A stretch of DNA of 64,000 nt, from contig NC_014829.1 of assembly GCF_000177235.2 (NCBI RefSeq), forward strand, positions 4,340,001 through 4,404,000, given 5' to 3'. The stretch is from Evansella cellulosilytica DSM 2522 (lineage in GTDB: Bacteria; Bacillota; Bacilli; Bacillales; Salisediminibacteriaceae). Positions within the stretch are counted from its first letter, which is position 1. Each line of letters begins with the position of its first letter. Of this stretch, positions 24,254 to 33,898 are shown in pieces. Under the pieces are notes generated by a model. The model saw only the letters and a list, made by a program, of their open reading frames with translations, was not told where the DNA came from and searched no databases. The position numbers and the translations under genes were made by a program.

Positions 24254-25315
24254 TTACCATCCAAAAATATCAACGATTTCATAGGAATCAACGTTGCTAT
24301 TAAGAATAATTGCTTCAAAATTCCACGTTTCTCCTGAACGGAGATTGTTGACATTATCTAAAGTGCTTCCAACAAGGTTGCCATTGACATCAAATAAATT
24401 GACACTCACTTGCACATAATCAAATGTTTCGTTAGATTCATTTAATATTGAACCTACAACATAGGACGACCACTCATCACTTCTACTATCGTGATCAACT
24501 AAAGTTAATCCTTCGGACACATCTCCGTAGTTTGCATCATCATAATCAAGACCGTAAATATCAATAATTTCATAGTAGGCTACATTTTCATCAAACACTA
24601 ATGCTTCGAAGTTCCACGTTTGTCCTGCTGCAAAGTCCGTTATCATGTCAAAAGTGGAGCCCACAACATTCCCATCTTCATCAGTTAAAGTAATATCCAC
24701 TTGCACGAGAGAATAGCTGTTATTTGATTCATTTACTACCGAACCAATAACATACTCATTAAAGTCATCGTAAATATATTCATGATGTGTAAGTATTAAT
24801 CCACCACCGAAATCATGTCCGTCAGCGAGAGCTTCATTTACATAAGTGACATCAACAACTTCTGTCTCGGCAATTTTCCACTCACCTTCATACTTTCTCA
24901 TTGTATAAATGGCAACAGCTCGAGTGTCTGCTTCAAGAGCAAATTCATTTAATTGTACAATTTCTACCTTCGCTTCGTCTTCACCAATTTCTATTACTTC
25001 TACTTCTTCAGCTGTATATTTAATATCATTTTCTTGAAAAAATTGTGTTAGCTCCTCTTCTTGTGTGTCGAAGCCTTCTAACTCTGGATGAATTGTCGAC
25101 AAATACAAATCAACATCCTTTTTATTTGCCGCTTCAATATTTAAGCGAATGACCTCTAAAATACGCTCTTCCTCTGTTAACTCTTCTTCCTGTTCCTCAA
25201 TTTCTTCTGTCTCTTCTACTTCATCTGGCTCTACAGCAACTGCTTCTTCTTCAGGACTACATGCCGCCAAGAAAAATAAAGCGATGATGCTGACAACTAA
25301 GATCATTTTTTTCAT
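24254..25315 (-). CDS. lipoprotein with NTF2-like and two FxLYD domains, paralogue B
   Basis: 353 aa with the same layout as the gene at 22454-23557: lipobox LAAC, Glu-rich linker (EVEETEEIEEQEEELTEEER), NTF2-like region, and two FxLYD domains (YVIGSVVNESNNSYSLVQVD and YVVGSILNESNETFDYVQVS). The C-terminal end SYEIVDIFGW mirrors SYEIIEISGF of paralogue A. Start ATG at 25315 with GAGGGGAAATG upstream; the frame begins six codons earlier at 25333. The pair probably arose by local duplication, with the DUF4177 gene caught between. Confidence 0.8.
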   Translation of the reverse strand: MKKMILVVSIIALFFLAACSPEEEAVAVEPDEVEETEEIEEQEEELTEEERILEVIRLNIEAANKKDVDLYLSTIHPELEGFDTQEEELTQFFQENDIKYTAEEVEVIEIGEDEAKVEIVQLNEFALEADTRAVAIYTMRKYEGEWKIAETEVVDVTYVNEALADGHDFGGGLILTHHEYIYDDFNEYVIGSVVNESNNSYSLVQVDITLTDEDGNVVGSTFDMITDFAAGQTWNFEALVFDENVAYYEIIDIYGLDYDDANYGDVSEGLTLVDHDSRSDEWSSYVVGSILNESNETFDYVQVSVNLFDVNGNLVGSTLDNVNNLRSGETWNFEAIILNSNVDSYEIVDIFGW

Positions 25316-25450
25316 GATGTCATTTCCCCTCATATTTAGTTTTATTTTATAAATTTTATCACCTTTCTGGGAATTTGTCTTAATTTGTAATATAATATAT
25401 TATTTTGTGGAATAAAGTCCTAATTGATTGGGGATGGATGATTTGAGGTG

Positions 25451-25645
25451 AGGACACTGAAAAAGTGGTGTTCTTTCACTTTTGCAGTGTCCCTAAGCAA
25501 TGTGCGTAGCCGTCGCAATCGTTAAAAAGCCTGATAGGAGTGGGTTTCTCCTACCAGGCGAGCGACTGCAATACAAATAAAAGGCACTGAAAAAGTTGTT
25601 TTATACTTTTTCAGCGGCCTCAAAGAACACCACTTTTCAGTGCCC
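25451..25645. repeat. triple-hairpin dispersed element, copy 1
   Basis: Three hairpins in order: GACACTGAAAAAGTG..CACTTTTGCAGTGTC; GCCTGATAGGAG..CTCCTACCAGGC; GGCACTGAAAAAGT..ACTTTTTCAGCGGCC, then an extra arm (ACCACTTTTCAGTGCCC). A second copy is at 59678-59846. Confidence 0.85.
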
Positions 25646-25798
25646 TTATATGAGATGGCAGTATCTCCACTGATGAGGTTCTCTTTTGAGTTTATGCTAT
25701 TACATTTTCGTTAAAAGGGGTGGACTCGTGTTTGCGTGGTTTTCTCTGAATAGAACGTGCGGTGCTTTCCTTGTTTTTACTAACTACACAGAAATGTA

Positions 25799-26835
25799 AA
25801 AACGCTGTGGCTTTCCTTTCTTCGTCGATTCCCTCGTCCTAAAGGAATACTAAGCACTCTGGCTTTCCTTTCTTCGTCGATTTCCTCTTTCTAAAGGAAT
25901 ACTAAACGCTCTGGCTTTCCTTTCTACGCCGATTCCCTCGTCCTAAAGGAATACTAAGCACTCTGGCTTTCCTTTCTTCGTCGATTTCCTCTTTCTAAAG
26001 GAATACTAAACGCTCTAGCTTTCCTTTCTTCGTCGATTTCCTCTTTCTAAAGGAATACTAAACGCTCTGGCTTTCCTTTCTTCGTCGATTCCCTCGTCCT
26101 AAAGGAATACTAAACGCTCTAGCTTTCCTTTCTTCGTCGATTCCCTCGCCATAAAGGAATACTAAGCACTCTGGCTTTCCTTTCTACATCGATTTCCTCT
26201 TACTAAAGGAATACTAAACGCTCTGGCTTTCCTTTCTACGCCGATTTCCTCGTCCTAAAGGAATACTAAGCACTCTGGCTTTCCTTTCTACATCGATTCC
26301 CTCGACATAAAGGAATACTAAACACTCTGGCTTTCCTTTCTTCGTCGATTCCCTCGACATAAAGGAATACTAAGCACTCTGGCTTTCCTTTCTACGCCGA
26401 TTCCCTCGACATAAAGGAATACTAAGCACTCTGGCTTTCCTTTCTACATCGATTTCCTCTTACTAAAGGAATACTAAACGCTCTGGCTTTCCTTTCTACG
26501 CCGATTTCCTCGTCCTAAAGGAATACTAAGCACTCTGGCTTTCCTTTCTTCGTCGATTCCCTCGCCATAAAGGAATACTAAGCACTCTGGCTTTCCTTTC
26601 TACGCCGATTCCCTCGACATAAAGGAATACTAAACACTCTGGCTTTCCTTTCTACATCGATTCCCTCGACATAAAGGAATACTAAGCACTCTTGCTTTCC
26701 TTTCTACGCCGATTTCCTCGTCCTAAAGGAATACTAAGCACTCTGGCTTTCCTATCTTCGTCGATTCCCTCGCCATAAAGGAATACTAAACACTCTCGCT
26801 TTCCTTTCTACATCGATTTCGTTCTCCAGCTCCTT
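25799..26835. repeat. 52-bp tandem array, about 20 units
   Basis: AAAGGAATAC recurs every 52 bases from 25841 to 26777 (19 times, no phase slip), joined by CTCTGGCTTTCCTTTCT. Each unit has an inverted pair AAAGGAA/TTCCTTT and a variable part of about 20 bases in a few recurring forms (TACGCCGATT, TTCGTCGATT, TACATCGATT with CCCTCGACAT, TCCTCGTCCT or TCCTCTTACT). Non-coding: no frame runs through it with a start site. Confidence 0.95.
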
Positions 26836-26962
26836 TATAGAAAGTAGTGAGGTCCCTTTAGCAACTTCGTCTGGCAAAACTACTCCCTCGACCGATGTAT
26901 GAGAGGCTGTCCCATACGCCAATAAAAACACCCCAAATAGTTTGCTCGACCGACACCAATAT

Positions 26963-26987
26963 AAAAAGCCCACTTGTAGTGGACTTT
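26963..26987 (-). terminator. Rho-independent terminator, probably of spoIID
   Basis: Minus strand AGTCCACTACAAGTGGGCT followed by TTTTTA: an 8-bp stem around a 3-base loop. It lies 155 bases past the spoIID stop. Confidence 0.7.
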
Positions 26988-27143
26988 CAAGTGATTGCGC
27001 CGGCACCGCACATTATATAAATGGAAAATGAAAACGTAAAGAACAACATTTTTCAGTCCCCTCGAAAAACCAACCTTTTGAGCAACCCAGCGTCATAAGC
27101 ATAATTTTAAAATTTTGTTGTAGTTTAAATTCTCCTCATTATA

Positions 27144-28181
27144 TTATGAGTTTTCATTACGATTCTTCTGAGCTGAAATAGACCCTAGTACTTTTCCTGC
27201 ATCCTCAATTTCCACTGAATGATAGTAATGGTGAATGATATCCTCATAGGAATACCCTTCTTGGGCCATTCCATTTGCTCCATATTGGCTCATCCCTACA
27301 CCGTGACCATATCCAGTAGTTTTAATTATGATTGTGTCTCCATTACGCTCGATTGTAAAATCACTAGATCGTAAATCGAGATATTCTTCTCTCACTTCTC
27401 TACCAGTAAATGTTTTTCCACCAATATTCACTTCAGCTACTCGCCCACCAGAGCTTCGGCTAACTATTTCTGCTGGAGAGCCTTCCCCAATGGATACACC
27501 AAGCTTTTCTTCAAATTCAGCTACGGTCATGTGAACTTCGTCTTCGTATCTTGGTGAATGGACATCCCAAGGGCTCTCCACACCTCTTAAATAGGCAATT
27601 TCATCAGACCAATACTCTTCAGAGTTTTCTGTGTAGCCGTTACTCGTCGAAAAAAATGTAGCGGTAATTGGTGAACCATTGTGTGTAATGATTTGTCCAC
27701 TCGTTTCATACACCGCCTGCTTGATTCGCGCAATTTTCCAGTCATAATTTTCCCAGCGCTCGCGTAACTCCTCATCGTTATAATACACTTGGTGTTCGAC
27801 AGTATCTTTAATATCGGCTCCAGCTGGAACTCTCATATCGTTATCGAGTGCGAGTGACATAAAGTTAATAATGTACGTTCTAGCGGTTAACGCTTGTGCT
27901 TTTAGTGCTTCTAATTCAAATTCAGCCGGCATCTCTGCAGCAACAACTCCAACGATATAGTCTTCAAGTGGCACTTCTTCTACAGTACTTGTTGCTGTTC
28001 GGTAAACAGCAATTGTCTCCTCCTCTTCAAGCATTTGAATCATTGCTTTTTCTGCTTTTTCGTTCCCTTGATGATTTGAAGAGAATCCTGGCTCTTCTTC
28101 AGAAAATCCGAGGACGAGCAATGACGGAATGACGAGAACAACTGCTACAAATATAAGTCCAACTCCCATTATCTTTTTCAT
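27144..28181 (-). CDS. spoIID: stage II sporulation protein D (SpoIID lytic transglycosylase)
   Basis: 345-aa membrane-anchored peptidoglycan enzyme needed for engulfment; with SpoIIP and SpoIIM it dissolves septal wall. N-terminal membrane segment (GVGLIFVAVVLVIPSLLVLG). The SpoIID signature VVAAEMPAEFELEALKAQAL holds the catalytic Glu and is followed by ARTYI. The C-terminal GYGHGVGMSQYGANGMA is also characteristic. Start ATG at 28181 with GAGGTGG; the frame opens eight codons earlier without a site. Next to murAA, as in Bacillus. Confidence 0.95.
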   Translation of the reverse strand: MKKIMGVGLIFVAVVLVIPSLLVLGFSEEEPGFSSNHQGNEKAEKAMIQMLEEEETIAVYRTATSTVEEVPLEDYIVGVVAAEMPAEFELEALKAQALTARTYIINFMSLALDNDMRVPAGADIKDTVEHQVYYNDEELRERWENYDWKIARIKQAVYETSGQIITHNGSPITATFFSTSNGYTENSEEYWSDEIAYLRGVESPWDVHSPRYEDEVHMTVAEFEEKLGVSIGEGSPAEIVSRSSGGRVAEVNIGGKTFTGREVREEYLDLRSSDFTIERNGDTIIIKTTGYGHGVGMSQYGANGMAQEGYSYEDIIHHYYHSVEIEDAGKVLGSISAQKNRNENS

Positions 28182-28796
28182 AGGACCATCCACCTCATTA
28201 ATCATTAGTGCATTTCTTTTTTCATCTACATCAAATATCTATGAAATACTATTACTAGTTAGAACAAGTTTTCCGTAAAATATACTAGATTTTTATTTAT
28301 CTACTAGAAAATCTAGTTGTCCTATTCTTAGTCTGACGCCACATACGGCTTCTCTCTACTAAATATATCCCTCTATTAATTTTTCATATACTTGTAGTGT
28401 GTTTACCTTTGCACTAACTTAACTATTGATTGATGGGGGGGTTCTTTTTAATATCTATTGCACCATTTCTATGGGGGACTTAATTCTGATAAATTTGCCT
28501 AAAGTATGAAGGATTTTGAATGTGCAGGCTACGCTGAATTTGGTGACAACACTAGAGCTTTCAGGGGTTTTCACGAATAACTATATGAATTTCTACTCAT
28601 GGTGCTGCACTTTTGAGATGACTTCTACTGAGTTGCATTCGGCTACTTCACTTTTTTAGTTGTTGCCATCTGTAAAAACATTTCAGCAGTACTTTTATGT
28701 AGTTTATTTATTTCGTCCATTTCATTTAAAAGCCGATATTATGTGAAGAATTTTTTTACAATGTTATTACAATATACATTATTTTTCATAAGAGAA
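28182..28796. other. intergenic region between spoIID and murAA
   Basis: About 600 AT-rich bases without a supported gene; expected to hold the spoIID promoter. A run of G at 28433-28441 stands out. No repeat was seen. Confidence 0.4.
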
Positions 28797-28877
28797 ATGC
28801 ACTTTACATAGGTATACCGTGTAAAGTGCATTGATCTTGTTATATATTTTGTGTGTCACTCGTGGTGGAGTGACACA
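28797..28877 (-). terminator. two hairpins downstream of murAA
   Basis: ATGCACTTTACA..TGTAAAGTGCAT (28797-28831) and TGTGTCACTC..GAGTGACACA (28852-28877), both perfect stems of 10-12 bp. T tracts are weak, so transcript stabilisation is as likely as termination. Confidence 0.6.
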
Positions 28878-28918
28878 TGCAGTTCATGATTTTTGATCTA
28901 GAGAAGTAATTATAGTGT

Positions 28919-30244
28919 TTATGCAAAATTTGGATCCATCTTTAATGGTGCTGGTGCTTCGAGATTTTCTAGCTCTTCTTCGTCAATTTCAAAAACACGC
29001 TCGATTTCTGCTCCAAGACCTTTTAGTTTTCCTGCAAAGTCTACATAACCACGATCAATATGCTTTAACTCTGTTACACGTGTATAGCCATCAGCAACGA
29101 GTCCTGCTAAAATAAGTGCTGCACCAGCTCTTAGATCTGTTGCTCTCACTTCTGCACCTTGTAGCTCACTAGGACCTGTTACAATTGCTGAGCGGCCTTC
29201 AATTTTAATGTTACCGTTCATGCGGCGAAACTCTTCGACATGCATAAATCGATTTTCGAATACTGTTTCTGTAATGACACCTGATCCTTCAGCTCTTAGA
29301 AGTAATGCCATCATTTGTGATTGCATATCTGTTGGAAATCCTGGATGCGGCATCGTTTTAATATCAACCGCTTTTAAAGTTTCAGGACCTTTCACACGCA
29401 ATCCATTTGATTCTTCCTTAATGTCAACGCCCATTTCTGTCATCTTAGCGATGAGTGGACGAATGTGCTCTGGAAGAACATTTTCCACGAGAACATTTCC
29501 ACCAGAAATAGCAGCAGCGATCATAAACGTACCTGCTTCAATTCTGTCAGGTATGATGGTGTGATCTGCTCCAACTAATTCATCTACACCTTCAATACGA
29601 ATTGTGCCTGTTCCTGCGCCTCTTACCTTTGCTCCCATGGAGTTAAGGTATGTTGCAAGGCAAACAATTTCAGGCTCTTGTGCCGCATTCTCGATGATTG
29701 TAGATCCTTTTGCAGTGGATGCAGCCATCATAATGTTTTCTGTAGCCCCTACACTAGGGAAATCTAAATATATTTTTGTTCCCTCAAGTCGGCCGGCAAC
29801 CTTTGCCTCAATGTAGCCATTACCGATTTCTACTTCAGCTCCCATTGCTTCGAAGCCTTTTAAGTGTTGATCGATTGGTCTTGAGCCAATTGCACAACCA
29901 CCGGGTAGGGCAATTCGCGCGTGTCCCACACGGGCCAATAAAGGTCCCATCACTAGAAAAGATGCTCTCATTTTTCTAACATACTCAAATGGTGCCTCTG
30001 TATTTAATGTTTTTTCGGCATCTACAGTGATATGCCCATTATCATATTCCACTTCTGCATTTAAATTTCTTAAAACTTCGTTAATTGTGTATACATCAGC
30101 AAGTGCTGGTACATCATAAATGTTGCTCTTGCCTTTGCTGGCCAAAATGGATGCAGCGATGACCGGCAAAACGGCGTTTTTTGCTCCTTCGACTCGGACA
30201 GTGCCGTTCAAGCGCCTGCCACCGCGGACGATGATTTTTTCCAA
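28919..30244 (-). CDS. murAA: UDP-N-acetylglucosamine 1-carboxyvinyltransferase MurAA
   Basis: 441 aa. Catalyses the first committed step of peptidoglycan synthesis: enolpyruvyl transfer from PEP to UDP-GlcNAc in the cytosol. Active-site Cys117 is in [14 protein letters not shown], so the enzyme should be fosfomycin-sensitive in principle. The N-terminal [14 protein letters not shown] with the substrate Lys is intact. A short acidic tail ([13 protein letters not shown]) extends the C-terminus. MurAA rather than MurAB is chosen from its place beside spoIID and ywmB. Upstream gap to ywmB is 32 bases, likely one operon. Confidence 0.95.
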   Translation of the reverse strand: MEKIIVRGGRRLNGTVRVEGAKNAVLPVIAASILASKGKSNIYDVPALADVYTINEVLRNLNAEVEYDNGHITVDAEKTLNTEAPFEYVRKMRASFLVMGPLLARVGHARIALPGGCAIGSRPIDQHLKGFEAMGAEVEIGNGYIEAKVAGRLEGTKIYLDFPSVGATENIMMAASTAKGSTIIENAAQEPEIVCLATYLNSMGAKVRGAGTGTIRIEGVDELVGADHTIIPDRIEAGTFMIAAAISGGNVLVENVLPEHIRPLIAKMTEMGVDIKEESNGLRVKGPETLKAVDIKTMPHPGFPTDMQSQMMALLLRAEGSGVITETVFENRFMHVEEFRRMNGNIKIEGRSAIVTGPSELQGAEVRATDLRAGAALILAGLVADGYTRVTELKHIDRGYVDFAGKLKGLGAEIERVFEIDEEELENLEAPAPLKMDPNFA

Positions 30245-30276
30245 CGTATTCCCCTCCGCGTCCAGATTCTATACTA

Positions 30277-31053
30277 TTAATATTCAGTAGTAATTAGTGG
30301 CGTTCCAATTGTTACGGTTGTTTCTTCGCCCATTCCAGTTTGAATGGTGCGTAAAGCTACTTGCAAGTTCATTTCCTTTCCGTTAGTTTCCATTTGTTGA
30401 TCTAATAATGGAGTATATGCGGATAACGAAACGAACGTTTCTTCTTCTAGCTGTTCAACAACCTCTGCAGAATATGCTTCTACAATGCTTCTTCCCCATT
30501 GTTTTATCTCTACTTCATGCTCTGTCACTGTCCCTTGCACATTCATAAACAAATCATTTTTTTCAAATTTGGCTATAGTAGATGAAGGTTCAAACAGTTC
30601 AGAGTATGTGGATTGCCAATCAGCTTTTGCCTTAAATGCTGCTTCGTAAATAGTATATGCGTCATATCCATCTTTTGATGAAGATGATGGCATCACATAA
30701 ATCGAAAGTTTCTCATTATATGACGCTGTTGGGTTTTGAAAAGTTCCAACCCATTTTTGGTAATCTGCTGTTTCTGAAAACGTCCATTCCACCCGTTCAT
30801 TCGTGGCTTTCCATTGCTCCATGTAGATCATCACTTCATTATATGAAACAAAGTTGTGTTGGTGATTGCGTCCGTAAATATGAACTTGCTCAGGATCAAC
30901 TTTCACTTCACGCATTGTTTCTTTAATGTATTGCAGTGTGTCCTCTGGGTCTTGATTGCTTTCTGAACGAGTAAGATTTTCTTCAAATAAAAATGTCATG
31001 CTAATAAGAAGTAACACTGAAACCAGTACGAAAAATTGTTTTTTATTCCCCAT
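30277..31053 (-). CDS. ywmB: YwmB-family protein (TATA-box-binding-like fold)
   Basis: 258 aa. One N-terminal hydrophobic segment (QFFVLVSVLLLISMTFLF) acting as signal or anchor, then an extracytoplasmic mixed region. Assignment rests on position immediately upstream of murAA and downstream of a DUF1146 gene, on length, and on the general pattern (SIYVMPSSSSKDGYDAYTIY). The family has no settled function. Start ATG at 31053 with GGGAGAGGA; the frame opens 26 codons earlier (31131), which would add a non-hydrophobic extension. Confidence 0.8.
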   Translation of the reverse strand: MGNKKQFFVLVSVLLLISMTFLFEENLTRSESNQDPEDTLQYIKETMREVKVDPEQVHIYGRNHQHNFVSYNEVMIYMEQWKATNERVEWTFSETADYQKWVGTFQNPTASYNEKLSIYVMPSSSSKDGYDAYTIYEAAFKAKADWQSTYSELFEPSSTIAKFEKNDLFMNVQGTVTEHEVEIKQWGRSIVEAYSAEVVEQLEEETFVSLSAYTPLLDQQMETNGKEMNLQVALRTIQTGMGEETTVTIGTPLITTEY

Positions 31054-31321
31054 TTGTAATCCTCTCCCTAAAAACCGTTTCAATGAACGATTATCTCTTA
31101 TTAGCATTGTTGCCGTTTGAGAGGAAGACATACATGGAAGTAATCACTAAAACGTGACAAATAACGCGCTTTTCCGCACATAGAGACACTGCTATTCACT
31201 TAAGTCTTTTTATGTGAATAATTGCTATCGAAATTTACGTATAGCGAAACATTTCTTAAGTGGTTTAAGTATCATTTCAGCTTCTGTCTTATTTAAGAAC
31301 GTTTTTAGTTTTGAGACGTTT

Positions 31322-31555
31322 CTAAAACAAAAATCTCAAATTCATTGCCCAATTTAAGTAATTCAGCAAGAAGCTACTTACTAAATAGGTCAATGCAATA
31401 GCTACGAGAATTACTAAAGTTTTTGCTTTTGGACTATCCGGGTCGGTAAAAAATATGTCCAGTTTAAAGGACGATAATGATTTCCAGACTACGATGAGCA
31501 CCATTAAGCTAACGGTAATGTTTAATAATGCCTGCTGTCCAATTTCTTCAAGCAA
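31322..31555 (-). CDS. ywzB: DUF1146 membrane protein (YwzB)
   Basis: 77-aa protein with two membrane helices (LLNITVSLMVLIVVWKSL and TLVILVAIALTYLVSSFLL) joined by a loop FFTDPDSPKAK. It matches YwzB in size, topology and place between the atp/nuo region and ywmB. Starts with TTG at 31555 behind GGGGGAAT. Function unknown. Confidence 0.85.
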   Translation of the reverse strand: MLEEIGQQALLNITVSLMVLIVVWKSLSSFKLDIFFTDPDSPKAKTLVILVAIALTYLVSSFLLNYLNWAMNLRFLF

Positions 31556-32368
31556 AGTAATTCCCCCATAACGAAAAATTTCTCTATTTCTTTTTAGCGT
31601 ATTTCTAGAGTTGTAAGTAATTTATGAACATACGCTCACAATGTTAATAATAGCGAATTCTTTTGTAAAATGCTATTCATTTTTTTTCCTTTTCCTTACT
31701 AATTTACAGAAATGTTTCACGAAAAGTAATGACGATTAAAAAAATTAGTTTTGTCGTTCGCGAGGGTGAAACCATTGTCCAATATGAGAAGTTTTTTCAA
31801 AGGGGAAATATGTTAATTGTTGAAAGCGTTTATATATCATACATATTCTTTGAAAAATATTATGAGTTTATTACAAAAATTGAGTCGAAAGCACTAAAAT
31901 TTTTCAAGCTTTATTGGACATTATGCTAATTTTTACTACTTTACATATTATTTAAAAACACTAACCAAGATGCATGGATTTTTCTATAAATGATTATGAT
32001 AATTTGTTGGCGCTGAATTGTGATACTTTATTTAGGTTGGGGGAGCCCTGCCTATCTACAGTTTTGATGCTTGAGAGGAATTCTATCGGCAATTTTTTTG
32101 TTTCTGCTACGTAAATATCGTGAACTGCTCTGCTCTATTGGCACTTTGACTAATTTTTCTCTTTCCTTTATGTCGTGTGCTCTATCGGCACTTCACTCTT
32201 TTTTTCTCCTCCTTATATGCTCTGACTCTTCCAAAAACCTCACTCAAACCGGTTACCACTCTATATTGTTCAAATAGCTGATGGTGATTATTAACGTTGT
32301 TTGGACGAACTCGAAGTAGTTGCATGTAAATAACATGAAACCAACCCCTCACATTCCACAACACACAT
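31556..32368. other. intergenic region between nuoN and ywzB
   Basis: About 810 bases without a supported gene. A plus frame 31729-31929 has no ribosome site. From 32085 to 32205 a degenerate word recurs (CTATCGGCAATTTTT, CTCTATTGGCACTTTGAC, CTCTATCGGCACTTCAC). Confidence 0.45.
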
Positions 32369-32399
32369 AAAAACCACTCTCAGCACTGAGAGTGGTTTT
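32369..32399. terminator. Rho-independent terminator of the nuo operon
   Basis: AAAACCACTCTCAG, CA, CTGAGAGTGGTTTT: 14-bp perfect stem flanked by A and T tracts, just past the nuoN stop. Confidence 0.9.
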
Positions 32400-32408
32400 A
32401 AACACTAA

Positions 32409-33893
32409 CTAAAACATCCAGTTGATGTATGGCATCCAGTTTGTTAATAAACCTGGAAGGAGCCCTAGAATGACTGTGAATGCTAACGTCACTGAGACAA
32501 CAACTGATAAGCCAAATGGCGTTTGCAGCTGTGATGCATCAGGGTTTGGTTCACGCATAAACATTTGCCTTATGATCACGAAGTAGTAATAGAAGGATAC
32601 TACACTTGCTACGATCATAATGATTGATAGCCAAATCATATCTGCCGTGATTGCTCCTGTAAATATCCATGCCTTTCCTGCGAAGCCAGCCGTTAATGGA
32701 AGGCCGGCTAGTGACACTAAGAATATTGCCATCGAAACAGCCATATAAGGTGCTCTCTTATATAGTCCGTTAAAGGTAGACAAATCTTCTTTTCCTGCAT
32801 CCTCCGTTACTAGTGTGATGACTGCAAAAGCACCAGCGGTCATTAGTACATATGCTACTGCATAAAACGCAATCATACCGAGTGATACAGTCATGTAGCC
32901 TTCGTTTCCTAGCTTAAACAAGATTGCAACTGGCACGAGAAGATAACCTGCTTGTGCAATACCAGAGTAAGCCATTAGTCGTTTCACGTTACGCTGGGTA
33001 AGCGCGATGACGTTCCCGACAATCATTGTAATAGCAGCAATGATTGGGAAAACGATGTACCAATGATCTGAGAGCGCATTTGCCATGCCTAAGCCATACG
33101 AGATGAATAGGACACGTATGAGGATGGCAAAGCCAGCGATTTTTGAAACGATTGATAAAAATGCTGTAACTGGCGTTGGCGATCCTTCGTATACGTCTGG
33201 CGCCCACATGTGAAATGGTACGGACGAAATTTTGAATCCAAAACCACCGAGAATGAATAGAAAGCTCATAATGATGATAAATGGATAGTCTGCATATAAG
33301 CTTTGCATCGAAAGCGCAATGTCGATAAGACTTGTTGAGCCGGTTAAACCGTACAAGAACGACATTCCATATAGAATGAAGGCTGACGCAGTACCACCAA
33401 GCACAACGTATTTAATAGCGCCTTCTGTAGACTTGCGGTTATATTTTTTAAATGCCGCTAAACAGTAAGTGGAAATACTGAGTAGCTCTAGACCAACAAA
33501 TAGCGTAATTAAATCAGCGGATGACACCATAATCATTGCACCTAGCGTAGCAAAGAGCATGAGGGAATAATACTCCCCTTGGTAAACGTCTTTGTTACGT
33601 TCTAAGTAATGCATGCTAATAGCAATGACCATGATTACTCCGAAGATAATAATTAACTTAAAGATTCTCGCGAATGAGTCTACGACGAAAATTTCCTCAA
33701 TAGAGCCGCCTGTCGAGTTCGTGAACAAGACGAGCACGAAAGTGACGACGAGCGCTAAAATACTCATTCGGCCTAGAAATGGCTTCTTACCGTGAATGCC
33801 TGTCATGAAATCAATCGTAAAAATGATTAAGGCAAGGGCAGCTAATACGATTTCCGGAGTCATTAAAGACCAGTTTGCATCAAAAGCGGACAT
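32409..33893 (-). CDS. nuoN: complex I subunit NuoN (antiporter-like)
   Basis: 494-aa membrane subunit of the proton-pumping arm, with about 14 hydrophobic helices. The antiporter-type core is visible: GGFGFKISSVPFHMWAPDVY (the discontinuous TM7 region with Lys and His), FVGLELLSISTYCLAAFKKY (Glu in helix 5), and NVKRLMAYSGIAQAGYLL (helix 8 region). Last gene of the eleven-gene operon, six bases after nuoM. Confidence 0.95.
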   Translation of the reverse strand: MSAFDANWSLMTPEIVLAALALIIFTIDFMTGIHGKKPFLGRMSILALVVTFVLVLFTNSTGGSIEEIFVVDSFARIFKLIIIFGVIMVIAISMHYLERNKDVYQGEYYSLMLFATLGAMIMVSSADLITLFVGLELLSISTYCLAAFKKYNRKSTEGAIKYVVLGGTASAFILYGMSFLYGLTGSTSLIDIALSMQSLYADYPFIIIMSFLFILGGFGFKISSVPFHMWAPDVYEGSPTPVTAFLSIVSKIAGFAILIRVLFISYGLGMANALSDHWYIVFPIIAAITMIVGNVIALTQRNVKRLMAYSGIAQAGYLLVPVAILFKLGNEGYMTVSLGMIAFYAVAYVLMTAGAFAVITLVTEDAGKEDLSTFNGLYKRAPYMAVSMAIFLVSLAGLPLTAGFAGKAWIFTGAITADMIWLSIIMIVASVVSFYYYFVIIRQMFMREPNPDASQLQTPFGLSVVVSVTLAFTVILGLLPGLLTNWMPYINWMF

Positions 33894-33898
33894 TGTCT

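Noticed and set aside
25799-26835. CRISPR array or repeat-protein gene
   Set aside because: The variable parts recur in a few forms, and no start site or continuous frame crosses the array; 52 is not a multiple of 3.
26752-27006. Minus-strand 84-aa protein
   Set aside because: The frame ends inside the 52-bp array, has no ribosome site and no family. A decayed gene fragment is possible but unsupported.
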